Source of the DNA: Woeseiaceae bacterium
Lineage (GTDB): Bacteria; Pseudomonadota; Gammaproteobacteria; Steroidobacterales; Woeseiaceae
Length of the DNA: 35,470 nt
NCBI GenBank assembly: GCA_028289545.1
Contig: JANQPG010000052.1
Location: 1 to 35,470 of the forward strand
Direction: 5' to 3'
Below, one piece after another: positions 1-10,418 of the stretch. Position numbers and translations under genes: made by a program. A model generated the notes under the pieces. That model saw only the letters and a program-made list of their open reading frames with translations, was not told the DNA's origin and made no database searches. How positions within the stretch are numbered: the first letter of the stretch is position 1; each line of letters begins with the position of its first letter.

Positions 1-2
1 TG

Positions 3-524
3 GTGTCGGTCCTGTACGTATTCGCTTCCGCCGTGGGCATGATGTTCACGTACACGTATCTCGTACGCTTCGGCATCAACGTCTTCACCTACTCGCAGAT
101 TGGCGACTTTCTGCTGGCCTCGTTCAAGGAGCCGTTCACTTGGGCGCTCGTGGCCGTTACTTTTGTCGCCGCGGCGACGGACGTTTCGATGAGCCGTCGG
201 GTCGGGCGAAAGCCCCGCAGCCGCTGGATTGCCTGGTACGGAAAGCCGGCCTATCGGCGTGTCAGTCTGTTGCAGGCCTTCATTTTTGTTTTTATCTTCC
301 TCTTCGTGCACGCGTACATCAAAGCCGAGCAAACCTATTCCGGCAAGGGGACCCGCGTCGAACTGCGCCTCCTGGAACGCGACGTGCGCTACGACCGGAT
401 TTTGCTCGGCACCACCAACCAGTTCCTGTTCGTCTACGATCCCGAGCGGCAGAAAGTATCGGTGTATCCCAACGAGGCCGTGGAGTCGATCACGATCCAG
501 GCGCCTAGCGAATTTTTTGATTAA
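3..524 (+). CDS. Membrane protein of unknown function, possibly N-terminally cut by the window edge
   Basis: The frame opens with a GTG two bases into the window, so the true start may lie upstream. The 173 residues hold three hydrophobic stretches (about 1-20, 46-60 and 88-105). A basic loop (RRVGRKPRSR, about 65-74) follows the second. After the third comes a soluble, charged C-terminal domain of about 65 residues ending in APSEFFD. I do not recognise a family. It has no downstream partner on its strand; the next gene converges on it. The DNA around its stop codon is duplicated (see 483-580), and the second copy could encode an alternative C-terminus with the same reading pattern. That it is a real membrane protein is fairly clear; its role is unknown. 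Confidence 0.65.
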   Translation: MSVLYVFASAVGMMFTYTYLVRFGINVFTYSQIGDFLLASFKEPFTWALVAVTFVAAATDVSMSRRVGRKPRSRWIAWYGKPAYRRVSLLQAFIFVFIFLFVHAYIKAEQTYSGKGTRVELRLLERDVRYDRILLGTTNQFLFVYDPERQKVSVYPNEAVESITIQAPSEFFD

Positions 525-580
525 GTGGGAGTCGAATCGGCTACGGTCCAGCCGTCCGGCGAATACTTTGATTAATGGAA
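483..580. repeat. Degenerate tandem duplication around the stop codon of the first gene
   Basis: Positions 483-530 and 529-580 both begin GAGTCGA, both contain TCCAG followed by a C/G-rich stretch and GCGAAT, and both end in TTTGATTAA then TGG. Copy 1 encodes ...IQAPSEFFD-stop. Copy 2, read in its own frame, encodes VQPSGEYFD-stop. It looks like an old tandem duplication of the gene's 3' end that has since diverged. Confidence 0.55.
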
Positions 581-591
581 GGAATTCCCGC

Positions 592-1281
592 CTAGGCTGA
601 CGCGCGGTCGTTCTCGGCTTCCTGCACAAAAAAGCGCCGCACTTTGATCGCGCGCGACAGTTTGCCGCGGCGCACGAAACACTGATAGAGCATGTCTTTC
701 AGGACTTCGAGCAGCATGCCGGCGGTTGCCCGGTTCAACAGCGGCATTTCCTCTTCCTCGCCGCTTTCGAAGAGTATCGTCTTGATCGGGAGGAACGCCT
801 GGTCGTCGAGGCCGGCGATGTCCTGTGCCACCATGACGTCCTCGAAGGCCCGGAGCTTGCCGCCTTCGCCCAGGGCGGCAAATGCGCTGATGGCCGTGCG
901 CCGGCACATCGAGGCGAACGCGTTGAACTGATTGCCCGAGTAGCAGGCCAGCGCCTCGCGAAACAGAGTTTCCGTCGGCTGTGGCAGATAAGAGAACGCA
1001 AAGCGCTCCTTCGGCCGCTCGAGTTCGACGAAGTTCTGGTACAGCTCGACACTGTCTTCGCCGAAGCGTTTCACCGCGAAGCGCAGGAACACCGGCGCGT
1101 GACAGGCGTCGCACTGGTAGACGAGGCCCACATGCTTGGGCCGGTCGCGCAGCAGCAGCCCGGCGCTCGGGACACTTTGCGGACGCATGTGCGCGAAAAC
1201 CCCGCAGTAGGGGCATTCGAGCGCAAGGGACGTGCCTTGCTCGCCGGTCAGGCCTTCTGTTTCGCTAATTGAAACGCTCAT
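592..1281 (-). CDS. Zinc-ribbon protein with a DUF4145-like helical domain
   Basis: The protein has 229 residues and starts at ATG 1281. Near the N-terminus, two CxxC pairs (C23/C26 in CPYC and C57/C60 in CDAC) are spaced as in a zinc ribbon. The middle (about 107-150), with ALACYSGNQFNAFASMCRRT followed by a helix, resembles the DUF4145 pattern in which a polarised helical bundle carries a conserved Arg. DUF4145 proteins occur both as stand-alone proteins and fused to restriction or defence enzymes; their biochemical role is not established. No defence genes are seen nearby. The DUF4145 assignment is from memory of the pattern and is moderate; the zinc ribbon is clear. Confidence 0.6.
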   Translation of the reverse strand: MSVSISETEGLTGEQGTSLALECPYCGVFAHMRPQSVPSAGLLLRDRPKHVGLVYQCDACHAPVFLRFAVKRFGEDSVELYQNFVELERPKERFAFSYLPQPTETLFREALACYSGNQFNAFASMCRRTAISAFAALGEGGKLRAFEDVMVAQDIAGLDDQAFLPIKTILFESGEEEEMPLLNRATAGMLLEVLKDMLYQCFVRRGKLSRAIKVRRFFVQEAENDRASA

Positions 1282-1309
1282 ATCGCTCGCAGGTGTTCGC
1301 TTGTTATCT

Positions 1310-1328
1310 GTCCCGCGGGTTGCGGGAC
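1310..1328. other. Perfect 7-bp stem-loop in the leader of the zinc-ribbon gene
   Basis: GTCCCGC (1310-1316), loop GGGTT, GCGGGAC (1322-1328). It lies 29-47 bases upstream of the ATG at 1281 on the minus strand, so it would be in that gene's 5' leader. It could also terminate transcription arriving from the upstream minus-strand genes, but no T-run follows on that strand. The rest of 1329-1479 shows nothing convincing. Confidence 0.35.
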
Positions 1329-1479
1329 CGCTTATGTTGAACCCTTGGTGTCAGTATGCACCATGGTCACCGTCGCGCGACTTCGGCTTGGACATAATCC
1401 GCAAATAGTCGATGTGGACCGCCAGTGCGGCGGGACCCCCGCGACCGCACGCTGCGATATCCGTCTGCACGGAGCGCGG

Positions 1480-2139
1480 TTACTGCTGGCTCCAACGCCC
1501 CAGCGCCTCGCGCGCCCGATCGTTCAGCGGCCGCGCGATCAGTGCATCGCGGCTCATGCTCAGGCTGTAGCGCGCGCCGTCGGCCATCGGCAGGTAGGTT
1601 GCGGTGCCGTAGTAGGCGTCGACACCCGGCAGCAGCTTCGGAAACTGCTGGGCCAGCTGCCAGACGTCCAGCGTTTCGACCTCGGATAGCGCGTGGACCG
1701 ATCGTTGCCGAGTCTGTTCGTCGCGGATGTCGGTGTAACGGCCGCTGAGCCGCTCGAGTTTGTAGATCGGGTCGAGTCCGAGCACCGTGGCGGGCGGTGT
1801 CCAACTCACCACTCTTGCGTCGAGCTGCCATTCGTCGCCGTTAAGCGTCATGATGCGATCGCGTTCACCTTCGATCATGAGCCGCGCTTCGAAGGTGTTG
1901 TCGGCGACGGCGGCAAACTCGATCATGCCGATATCCTGTTCACTGACCAGCCTCGAGTAACTGAGGTAGCTCGTAGCAAGGACAACACCGAGTCCGCCGA
2001 CAGATGCCGTCGTAACGCAGCCCGCCATTGCGCCGCCGGCTCTCAAGACGCGCCCGCGGCGGAGCTGGCGGATGCTGGAGAAAACAAAATACAGCGCCAG
2101 CAGGCTAAACAGGACGGTTGCGGCGAGCAGCGTGTTCAC
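1480..2139 (-). CDS. Conserved small membrane protein, function unknown
   Basis: The 219 residues begin with two hydrophobic helices (about 2-21 and 34-58) flanking a basic loop (RQLRRGRVLR). A soluble region of about 160 residues follows, which is probably periplasmic if the first helix is oriented inward by the positive-inside rule. Its ATG at 2139 lies only 8 bases after the ettA stop codon, so the two are very likely co-transcribed. Proteins of this shape are sometimes annotated as 'multidrug transporter' in gammaproteobacteria, but nothing in the sequence shows a transporter fold, so I leave the function open. Confidence 0.7.
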   Translation of the reverse strand: MNTLLAATVLFSLLALYFVFSSIRQLRRGRVLRAGGAMAGCVTTASVGGLGVVLATSYLSYSRLVSEQDIGMIEFAAVADNTFEARLMIEGERDRIMTLNGDEWQLDARVVSWTPPATVLGLDPIYKLERLSGRYTDIRDEQTRQRSVHALSEVETLDVWQLAQQFPKLLPGVDAYYGTATYLPMADGARYSLSMSRDALIARPLNDRAREALGRWSQQ

Positions 2140-2147
2140 GGCGGGCC

Positions 2148-3821
<1,674 letters not shown>

Positions 3822-3855
3822 GTGTTCGGGGCACCCTCGAGCTTGTGGAGGGCGC

Positions 3856-3884
3856 ATTATCCGGTATGCTGCGGTTCGTGCCAA
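3856..3884 (-). promoter_or_regulatory. Sigma70-type promoter for ettA
   Basis: On the minus strand, TTGGCA (3884-3879; 5 of 6 to the consensus) is followed by a 17-base spacer and GATAAT (3861-3856; 5 of 6). The predicted start is about 30 bases before the ettA ATG. It lies in the 88-base divergent gap between ettA and the deacetylase-family gene. Confidence 0.6.
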
Positions 3885-3909
3885 TCGCGCCAAACGTGTC
3901 GAGGGCTAA

Positions 3910-4872
3910 ATGAAGGAAAGTGTGCTCGTCTACAGAGGTGCGGAGATCGCGCGCTACGGTTTTGGCGATCCGCATCCGTTCGGCATCGATCGGCACGACG
4001 TGTTCCATGCCGAACTGGCGCAGGCCGGTCTCGACGAGCGGATTGACTACCGTTCGCCGCGGAGCGCCAGCGTCGACGAACTGACCTTGTTTCACACGCC
4101 GGAGCACATCGACCGGGTCTCGCAGAAATCCGCCGAGGGTCGCGGCTGGCTCGACGAAGGCGACACTCCTGCCGTAGCCGGCATCTTCGAGGCGGCATCG
4201 AGCGTTGTCGGCACAACGCTGGCGGCCGTCGACGCCATCATGGCGGGTGAGGCTTCGCGGGCATTTTCACCGATTGCCGGGCTGCACCACGCCGGCCGCG
4301 GTCACGCAGCCGGCTTCTGCGTATTCAACGACTGCGGCGTTGTGGCCGAATATTTGCGCAGCCGCTACGGCCTTACGCGGATTGCCTACGTCGATATCGA
4401 TGCGCATCACGGCGACGGCATGTTCTACGCATTCGAGGAGGACCCCGGGCTGCTGTTCGCCGACATCCACGAGGACGGCCGACATCTCTACCCGGGTACG
4501 GGCGCCGCGACGGAAACCGGCAAGGGAGCCGCCACCGGCACAAAGCTCAACGTGCCGTTGCCGCCGGGCGCCGACGATCAGGATTTTCGCTCAGCCTGGG
4601 CGCAGGTGGTGGATTACCTCGAGGCCGGCCGGCCCGAGTTCATCATCTTCCAGTGCGGCGCGGATAGCCTCGAGGGCGACCCGATCACCCATCTTGCGTT
4701 CAGCGAAGAGGCCCACGCAGAGGCGGCCGCGGCGCTCTGCCGGATTGCGAACCGGCACGCGGACGGCCGCATACTGGGGACCGGCGGCGGCGGCTACAAC
4801 CGCCAGAATCTCGCGCGGGCCTGGACGCGCGTCGTGCAGTCGTTTGCCGAGGCGGAAGACGCGGGATCCTGA
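3910..4872 (+). CDS. Histone deacetylase / acetylpolyamine amidohydrolase family hydrolase
   Basis: At 320 residues it has the usual length for a bacterial class II HDAC-like enzyme. All zinc-site and catalytic positions are visible: the His pair H126-H127 in GLHHAGRGHAAGFCVFND, D162 and D164 with H166 in YVDIDAHHGDG, D252 in QCGADSLEGD, and the late Tyr Y296 in GTGGGGYN. Such enzymes remove acetyl groups from lysines, acetylpolyamines or small acetylated metabolites. The substrate cannot be told from the sequence. GAGGG lies four bases before the ATG. It is transcribed divergently from ettA and precedes glyA by 148 bases, so it is probably not in the glyA-rib operon. Confidence 0.9.
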   Translation: MKESVLVYRGAEIARYGFGDPHPFGIDRHDVFHAELAQAGLDERIDYRSPRSASVDELTLFHTPEHIDRVSQKSAEGRGWLDEGDTPAVAGIFEAASSVVGTTLAAVDAIMAGEASRAFSPIAGLHHAGRGHAAGFCVFNDCGVVAEYLRSRYGLTRIAYVDIDAHHGDGMFYAFEEDPGLLFADIHEDGRHLYPGTGAATETGKGAATGTKLNVPLPPGADDQDFRSAWAQVVDYLEAGRPEFIIFQCGADSLEGDPITHLAFSEEAHAEAAAALCRIANRHADGRILGTGGGGYNRQNLARAWTRVVQSFAEAEDAGS

Positions 4873-4886
4873 GCCGCTTCCGGCTC
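4871..4886. other. Six-bp GC-rich stem-loop at the end of the deacetylase-family gene
   Basis: GAGCCG, loop CTTC, CGGCTC; it starts inside the TGA stop codon. It could slow or end transcription, but no T-run follows, so it is not a classical intrinsic terminator. Confidence 0.3.
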
Positions 4887-4945
4887 TGGATGAGCCGTGG
4901 ACATCTCGCGGACCTCTCATCGGCTGAACGCCGGCTGACGACGGT

Positions 4946-4975
4946 CTGCCATCGCCACGGAGAACGGGTTACTAT
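4946..4975 (+). promoter_or_regulatory. Candidate promoter for glyA and the following operon
   Basis: CTGCCA (4946-4951; 4 of 6) with an 18-base spacer to TACTAT (4970-4975; 4 of 6). It lies about 45 bases upstream of the glyA ATG. It is the best sigma70-like match in the gap, but not strong. Confidence 0.35.
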
Positions 4976-5020
4976 TCCCGATTACCCGCCGAGCCCGCTG
5001 CCGAACCGGAGAATGACCCG

Positions 5021-6286
5021 ATGCTTGCCACCTATCCGACGATAGAATCTTTTGATCCCGAACTTGCCGCGGCCATGGCGGCCGAGTCGCAGCGCCAGGA
5101 GGAACATATCGAGCTCATTGCGTCGGAAAACTACGCGAGCCAGCGGGTCATGGAGGCGCAGGGATCGGTGCTGACGAACAAGTACGCCGAGGGTTATCCG
5201 GGCAAGCGCTACTACGGCGGCTGTGAACACGTCGACGACGCGGAAACGCTCGCCATTGAACGCGCAAAGGCGCTGTTCGGCGCGGACTACGCCAATGTGC
5301 AACCGCATTCCGGTTCGCAGGCAAATGCCGCAGTCTGCATGGCGCTCATCGATCCGGGCGATACGCTGCTTGGCATGAGCCTCGCGGAGGGTGGCCACCT
5401 GACGCACGGCGTCAAGGTGAATTTTTCCGGGAGACTCTACAATGCCGTGCAGTACGGTATCGATCCGGAAACGGCGCTGATCGACTACGATCAGGTTGAG
5501 GCGCTCGCCAAAGAACACCGCCCGAAGCTCATTATTGCCGGCTTTTCAGCCTATTCGCGGATTGTTGACTGGGAGCGTTTCCGGGCCATCGCTGACAGCG
5601 TGGGCGCTTATCTGCACGTCGACATGGCGCATGTCGCCGGTCTCGTGGCGACCGGCCACTATCCGAACCCGGTGCCGCACGCCGACGTCGTCACCACAAC
5701 CACGCACAAGACCCTGCGCGGACCTCGCGGAGGGCTGATCCTGGCGCGGGAGAACGAGGAGTTGACCCGGAAATTCAACTCCCTGGTGTTTCCCGGCACG
5801 CAGGGCGGTCCGCTAATGCACGTGATCGCGGCCAAGGCGGTGGCGCTCAAGGAAGCGATGGATCCGGCTTTCAGCGACTACCAGCAGAAAGTCTGCGACA
5901 ACGCGAAAGTCATGGCGGAGGTGCTTACGGAGCGCGGCTACCCGATCGTCTCGGGAGGCACCGACAACCATCTGATGCTCGTCAGCCTGATCGACAAGGG
6001 GCTCACGGGCAAAGCGGCCGACGCGGCGCTCGGCAGGGCCAACATTACGGTCAACAAGAACGCGGTGCCGAACGATCCCGAGTCCCCGTTTGTCACGAGC
6101 GGGCTGAGACTCGGCACACCGGCGATCACCACACGCGGGTTTGGCGCGGACGAAACGCGCGAGCTGAGCGGCTGGATTGCCGACGTGCTGGATTGCGTCG
6201 GCGACGAAGCCGCCGAGGCGGCGGCAATCGAAGAGGTGAAGGCAAAGGTTCTCAAGCTGTGCCGCCGGTTTCCGGTTTACGCCTGA
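5021..6286 (+). CDS. glyA: Serine hydroxymethyltransferase
   Basis: The 421 residues match the family. This PLP enzyme interconverts serine and glycine while charging tetrahydrofolate with a one-carbon unit. The N-terminal motif [16 protein letters not shown], the [13 protein letters not shown] loop and the PLP lysine in [14 protein letters not shown] (K230) are all present. GGAGA sits nine bases before the ATG. It leads the plus-strand block glyA-nrdR-rib genes, a common order in gammaproteobacteria; nrdR follows after 31 bases. Confidence 0.97.
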   Translation: MLATYPTIESFDPELAAAMAAESQRQEEHIELIASENYASQRVMEAQGSVLTNKYAEGYPGKRYYGGCEHVDDAETLAIERAKALFGADYANVQPHSGSQANAAVCMALIDPGDTLLGMSLAEGGHLTHGVKVNFSGRLYNAVQYGIDPETALIDYDQVEALAKEHRPKLIIAGFSAYSRIVDWERFRAIADSVGAYLHVDMAHVAGLVATGHYPNPVPHADVVTTTTHKTLRGPRGGLILARENEELTRKFNSLVFPGTQGGPLMHVIAAKAVALKEAMDPAFSDYQQKVCDNAKVMAEVLTERGYPIVSGGTDNHLMLVSLIDKGLTGKAADAALGRANITVNKNAVPNDPESPFVTSGLRLGTPAITTRGFGADETRELSGWIADVLDCVGDEAAEAAAIEEVKAKVLKLCRRFPVYA

Positions 6287-6317
6287 TCCGCCGGCTTCGA
6301 TTTCTGGACAATGAACC

Positions 6318-6836
6318 ATGCACTGTCCGTTCTGCGGTCACGAGGAAACCAAGGTCATTGATTCGCGGCTGGCCGGCGAAGGCCGCCAGATCCGCCGTCG
6401 CCGTCAGTGTCTGAACTGCAACGAGCGGTTCACGACGTTCGAGACCGCCGAACTGGTCATGCCGCGGCTCGTCAAGAGCGACGACACCCGGCAGCCGTTC
6501 GACGAAGACAAGCTGCGCTCCAGCATGCTGCGCGCGCTCGAGAAGCGCCCAGTTCCGAGTGCTCACCTCGAGCAGGCCGTCGGCCGGCTGATACATCGTT
6601 TGCGAACCATGGGCGAGCGTGAAGTGCCGTCGCGCCTCGTCGGCGACCTGGTCATGGAGGAGCTGCGCGCGCTTGACGAGGTGGCCTACGTGCGCTTTGC
6701 GTCGGTCTACCGGCAGTTTCAGGACATCACCGAGTTCGAGGAAGAGATCAAGCGTCTGCAGCGGATTTCAGAGGCGGCGGCAAGCCGCGAGCAGATGTCG
6801 CTGTTGCCCGATCTTCTCGACAAGAAGAAGTCTTAG
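6318..6836 (+). CDS. nrdR: Transcriptional repressor NrdR
   Basis: The protein has 172 residues. It begins [17 protein letters not shown] and carries a second CLNCNERF pair, forming the family's zinc ribbon; RQIRRRRQC supplies basic DNA-contacting residues. An ATP-cone domain fills about 49-139. NrdR senses (d)ATP and represses ribonucleotide reductase genes by binding NrdR boxes; none was noticed in this window. Its TAG shares its last base with the GTG start of ribD, implying translational coupling. Confidence 0.96.
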   Translation: MHCPFCGHEETKVIDSRLAGEGRQIRRRRQCLNCNERFTTFETAELVMPRLVKSDDTRQPFDEDKLRSSMLRALEKRPVPSAHLEQAVGRLIHRLRTMGEREVPSRLVGDLVMEELRALDEVAYVRFASVYRQFQDITEFEEEIKRLQRISEAAASREQMSLLPDLLDKKKS

Positions 6837-7963
6837 TGCCGGCAGACACCCACACCGTGTTCTCGACTGAAGACACCCGGCACATGGCGCGTGCCCTGCG
6901 GCTGGCGGCGCGTGGCCGCTACACGGCGCAGCCCAATCCCATGGTTGGCTGTGTGATGGTGCGGAATTCGGCCGTGCTTGCGGAAGGCTGGCATCAGCGT
7001 GCCGGCAGCGCACACGCCGAGGCTGCGGCGATCGAGGCCGCCGAAGGTTCTCTCGAGGGGGCGACGGCTTACGTCACCCTTGAACCCTGTTCGCACCAGG
7101 GCCGCACGCCACCGTGCGCCGACGCGCTGATCAAAGCTGGCGTTGCCCGGGTCGTCGCGGCGATGCACGATCCCAACCCGTTGGTTGCGGGTAGCGGTGT
7201 GGCCCGCCTGCAAGAGGCCGGTATCGACGTGCAGACCGGGCTGCTGGAGGCCGAGGCCGAACGGCTCAATCGCGGCTTCGCAAAGCGTATGCGGCACGGC
7301 CGGCCTTTTGTGCGGCTCAAGATAGCCAGCAGCCTCGACGGCGCCACCGGGATGGCCAGCGGCGAAAGCCAGTGGATCACCGGGCCAGCAGCGCGCGCGG
7401 ACGTGCAGCGGCTCCGAGCCGAGTCGGGCGCGATATTGACCGGCATAGGTACGGTGCTGGCTGACGATCCGCGGCTTACGGTTCGCGACGAACTGAGGCC
7501 GAAGGATGTTGAGCAGCCGTTGCGGGTTGTGCTCGATTCGGATTTGAGAACGCCGGTTTCCGTGCAGATGCTGCGCATGCCCGGCGAGACGCGAATCTAT
7601 TACTGCGGGGACAATGTTCGCGACGATCTTACCGAGGCCGGCGCCACGCTGGCGGCCGTCTCCGAACACAAGCGCGGGGTCGATATTGGCGAGGTGCTCG
7701 ACGACCTGGGGCGCCTCGAGGTGAACACCGTACTTGCCGAAGCCGGCGCCACCCTGGCGGGTAGTCTCTTGAGCGGCGCGCACGTCGACGAACTGGTGAT
7801 CTACCAGGCGCCGCAGTTACTTGGAAGCAGCACGCGACCCATGCTGTCGACGCCGGGATGGCGGCGCCTACAGCATCGTCTGCAGCTCGATATTACGGAT
7901 ATCCGCGCCGTCGGACGCGACCTTCGAATCACGGCACGGCCAATGAATACGCTGGAGGCTTGA
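6836..7963 (+). CDS. ribD: Bifunctional riboflavin biosynthesis protein RibD (deaminase/reductase)
   Basis: The 375 residues carry out steps two and three from GTP: deamination of the pyrimidine, then reduction of the ribosyl group. The N-terminal deaminase has the zinc motif HAE (60-62) and PCSHQGRTPPC (C85, C94). The C-terminal reductase begins near VRLKIASSLDG. I chose the GTG at 6836 because it overlaps the nrdR stop by one base; an internal ATG before ARALRLA (codon 17) is possible. Its TGA abuts the ATG of ribE, so ribD, ribE and ribBX form one coupled unit. Confidence 0.95.
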   Translation: MPADTHTVFSTEDTRHMARALRLAARGRYTAQPNPMVGCVMVRNSAVLAEGWHQRAGSAHAEAAAIEAAEGSLEGATAYVTLEPCSHQGRTPPCADALIKAGVARVVAAMHDPNPLVAGSGVARLQEAGIDVQTGLLEAEAERLNRGFAKRMRHGRPFVRLKIASSLDGATGMASGESQWITGPAARADVQRLRAESGAILTGIGTVLADDPRLTVRDELRPKDVEQPLRVVLDSDLRTPVSVQMLRMPGETRIYYCGDNVRDDLTEAGATLAAVSEHKRGVDIGEVLDDLGRLEVNTVLAEAGATLAGSLLSGAHVDELVIYQAPQLLGSSTRPMLSTPGWRRLQHRLQLDITDIRAVGRDLRITARPMNTLEA

Positions 7964-8599
7964 ATGTTTACCGGGATTGTCAAAGCACTGGGCCGTATCG
8001 AGGCGATGACGCCCGCGGGCGGGGACATGCGTCTCGAAGTCACGGCCGACGATTTGCCGTGGGGGGACTACGAGCCCGGTGAGAGCATCGCCGTGAACGG
8101 CGTTTGTCTCACTGCGGTGGAGTTGCGCGAGAACGGCTTCAGCACCGACGTGTCGCTGGAGACGCTGAGCGTGACGGCGTTGGGGCAGCTCAGCGCCGGC
8201 GACACCGTGAATCTCGAGCCCGCGCTCAGGATGAGCGACCGCCTTGGCGGCCACCTGGTGTCGGGTCATGTCGACTGTGTCGCCACCCTGCGTTCGCGCC
8301 GCGACGATGCGCGTTCGATACGCCTCGAGTTCGAGTTGCCCGCCGAGTACGCGCGCTACGTTGCGAAAAAGGGGTCGATCTGCATCGATGGCGTAAGCCT
8401 TACCATCAATTCAGTAAAGTCAAATCGATTTACGGTGAATATCATTCCGCATACGGCCGAGGTCACGATCATCGGCGGCTACAGGAACGGAAGGACCGTC
8501 AACATAGAGGTCGACCTCCTCGCGCGGTATCTCGAACGCCTGCTGGCCAAAGACGAAGGCCTCGATATCGATACATTGCGAGAACACGGTTATGCATGA
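7964..8599 (+). CDS. ribE: Riboflavin synthase, alpha subunit
   Basis: The 211 residues start with MFTGIV, the hallmark N-terminus of this enzyme, which dismutates two 6,7-dimethyl-8-ribityllumazines into riboflavin. Two lumazine-binding barrels are visible. The first has [12 protein letters not shown] with [12 protein letters not shown], and the second has [14 protein letters not shown]. It starts directly after the ribD stop and overlaps ribBX by eight bases. No FMN riboswitch precedes this tight operon. The name follows the ribE/ribC usage for the alpha subunit. Confidence 0.95.
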   Translation: MFTGIVKALGRIEAMTPAGGDMRLEVTADDLPWGDYEPGESIAVNGVCLTAVELRENGFSTDVSLETLSVTALGQLSAGDTVNLEPALRMSDRLGGHLVSGHVDCVATLRSRRDDARSIRLEFELPAEYARYVAKKGSICIDGVSLTINSVKSNRFTVNIIPHTAEVTIIGGYRNGRTVNIEVDLLARYLERLLAKDEGLDIDTLREHGYA

Positions 8600-9698
8600 A
8601 GCGTTCAGCCCGATCGAAGAGATTGTTGCCGACATTCGGGCCGGCAAGATGGTCATCATGGTCGACGACGAGAATCGCGAGAACGAAGGCGATCTCCTCA
8701 TGGCGGCTGAAAAGGTCAGGCCGGAAGACATCAACTACATGGCCACCCACGGCCGAGGGCTGATTTGCCTCACGCTCTCCAGGGAGCGCTGCGCGCAGCT
8801 ACGACTGCCGCTCATGGTGACCGAAACCGACATGTACCACGCCACCAACTTTACGGTGTCGATTGAGGCCGCAGAAGGCATAACCACCGGGATATCGGCG
8901 CACGACCGGGCGCGAACCGTGCTTGCGGCGGTTGCGACGGACGCGCGGCCCGAAGATCTCTCTCAGCCCGGGCACATCTTTCCCGTCATGGCCCAGCCGG
9001 GTGGCGTCCTGACCCGCGCTGGCCACACGGAGGCCGGCTGCGATCTGGCGCGCCTCGCGGGGCTGGAACCCGCGGCCGTGATCGTCGAGATTCTGAACGC
9101 CGACGGCAGTATGGCAAGACGGCCCGATCTCGAGCGGTTTTCGAAAGAGCACGGCGTGAAGGTCGGAACCATTGCCGATCTGATTCGCTACCGGCTCGAA
9201 AAGGAACGCAACGTCGAGCGGATTTCCGAGACGCAGGTGGATACCGCCTACGGTGAATTCAAGCTGATTTGTTACGACGACCTGATTAACCGCTCTGTGC
9301 ATCTGGCGCTGGTCAAGGGCAATCCCGAGAACGAAGAGAACCCGCTGGTGCGGGTGCATTTGCAGGACACGCTCGGCGATGTGGTTGGCGTTCGCAGCGA
9401 AGCGCTGGGCTGGCCGATTGCGAGCGCCATCGAACGCATTGCGGAAGAGGAGGCGGGCGTCATTGTGCTGCTGCGCGAGCAGGAGAGTTCGCGCGAACTC
9501 ATGGAGGCCGTCGAACGCGTCGCCAACAAGCGCGAGCGCTCGCGTCATGCCGACGTTGGGGATAGCGTACTGCGCACTTATGGTGTCGGTGCGCAAATAC
9601 TCCGCGACCTCGGATTGCACCGAATCCGTGTATTATCGGCGCCGAAGAACATGTATGCGATCTCGGGCTTCGACCTCGAGATTACCGAATACGTCTGA
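8592..9698 (+). CDS. ribBX: DHBP synthase with a degenerate GTP cyclohydrolase II domain (RibBX type)
   Basis: The 368 residues combine two parts. Residues 1 to about 200 are 3,4-dihydroxy-2-butanone-4-phosphate synthase, with the acidic motif [22 protein letters not shown] and [13 protein letters not shown]. The rest has the fold and length of GTP cyclohydrolase II, but where that enzyme has its zinc-binding cysteines (consensus SLRCDCGFQL region) this protein reads [16 protein letters not shown], with no cysteine. The C-terminal half is therefore predicted to lack cyclohydrolase activity, as in the RibBX variant known from proteobacteria. A separate ribA is then needed elsewhere in the genome. 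Only the DHBP synthase role can be supported here. Confidence 0.93.
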   Translation: MHEAFSPIEEIVADIRAGKMVIMVDDENRENEGDLLMAAEKVRPEDINYMATHGRGLICLTLSRERCAQLRLPLMVTETDMYHATNFTVSIEAAEGITTGISAHDRARTVLAAVATDARPEDLSQPGHIFPVMAQPGGVLTRAGHTEAGCDLARLAGLEPAAVIVEILNADGSMARRPDLERFSKEHGVKVGTIADLIRYRLEKERNVERISETQVDTAYGEFKLICYDDLINRSVHLALVKGNPENEENPLVRVHLQDTLGDVVGVRSEALGWPIASAIERIAEEEAGVIVLLREQESSRELMEAVERVANKRERSRHADVGDSVLRTYGVGAQILRDLGLHRIRVLSAPKNMYAISGFDLEITEYV

Positions 9699-9710
9699 GA
9701 GCCCGGTAAC

Positions 9711-10184
9711 ATGGACAAGATCAAAACCACCAGCGCCGACCTCGTGGTCCGAGACGCGCGCTTCGTGATTGTTGCGTCGCGCTTCAACGAGTTCATCGTG
9801 GAGTCGTTGATCAAAGGCGCCGTGCACTGCCTAAAGACCCACGGTGCAGCTGACGCGGATATCGAGCTCGTACGCGCGCCGGGCGCGTTCGAAATGCCGG
9901 TTGTCGTCGAGCGGGTCGCGGCATCGCGCAGGGCGGACGGCATTGTCGCACTGGGCGCCGTAATCCGCGGCGGCACGCCGCACTTCGACTACGTGGCCGG
10001 AGAGTGTGTGCGCGGCCTGTCCGCCGCCAGCCTGAAACACGGTATCCCCGTCGGCTTCGGCGTGTTGACCGTCGACACCATCGAGCAGGCTATCGAGCGG
10101 GCCGGCACCAAAGCGGGCAACAAGGGTGAGGAGGCGGCGCTCGCCGTGATCGAAACGGTCAATTTGCTGCGTCGGCTGGACTAG
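9711..10184 (+). CDS. ribH: 6,7-dimethyl-8-ribityllumazine synthase
   Basis: The 157 residues match RibH, which joins the DHBP product and the ribitylaminopyrimidine and forms icosahedral or pentameric shells. Visible motifs are [45 protein letters not shown] (with the catalytic His) and [11 protein letters not shown]. It begins 12 bases after ribBX. Its TAG stop (10182-10184) overlaps the first two bases of the 267-bp inverted-repeat element that separates it from nusB. Confidence 0.96.
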   Translation: MDKIKTTSADLVVRDARFVIVASRFNEFIVESLIKGAVHCLKTHGAADADIELVRAPGAFEMPVVVERVAASRRADGIVALGAVIRGGTPHFDYVAGECVRGLSAASLKHGIPVGFGVLTVDTIEQAIERAGTKAGNKGEEAALAVIETVNLLRRLD

Positions 10185-10214
10185 GGCCTGTGAATGTTAT
10201 GCGAGTGCACCCTG
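10183..10214. repeat. Outer left arm, 32 bp, of the inverted-repeat element
   Basis: Reverse complement of 10418-10449 at every position. It begins AGGGCCTGTG and ends GCACCCTG. Confidence 0.9.
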
Positions 10215-10311
10215 TTGTCCCCCAAAACGCGCCAATCAAGGCACGAGGAGTGAAGTTTGGTGAATCCAAATAAGCGACGAGCAACGCCGAGTGGCGCGTT
10301 TTGGGGGACAA
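10215..10311. repeat. Inner stem-loop 1 of the element (20-bp arms, 57-base loop)
   Basis: The arms 10215-10234 (TTGTCCCCC... to GCGCCA) and 10292-10311 are perfect reverse complements. The loop contains a five-bp hairpin at 10256-10270. Confidence 0.9.
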
Positions 10312-10319
10312 CCCGAAGG

Positions 10320-10418
10320 GCTGGGCCTATTCGGCCGTCCAGCCGCGTTGTCACTCGCTTATGTAGCCGTGCTACACGTCGCTCGTTCCGCCTTACTGGC
10401 CAGCCGAATAGGCCCAGC
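10320..10418. repeat. Inner stem-loop 2 of the element (16-bp perfect arms, extended with mismatches)
   Basis: The arms 10320-10335 (GCTGGGCCTATTCGGC) and 10403-10418 are perfect reverse complements; pairing continues inward imperfectly. The tip carries TGTAG-CCGTG-CTACA at 10362-10376. Confidence 0.88.

Noticed and set aside
6836..9698. FMN riboswitch expected near riboflavin genes
   Set aside because: ribD, ribE and ribBX abut or overlap and there is no leader space. No RFN-type sequence was seen before glyA or nrdR either.
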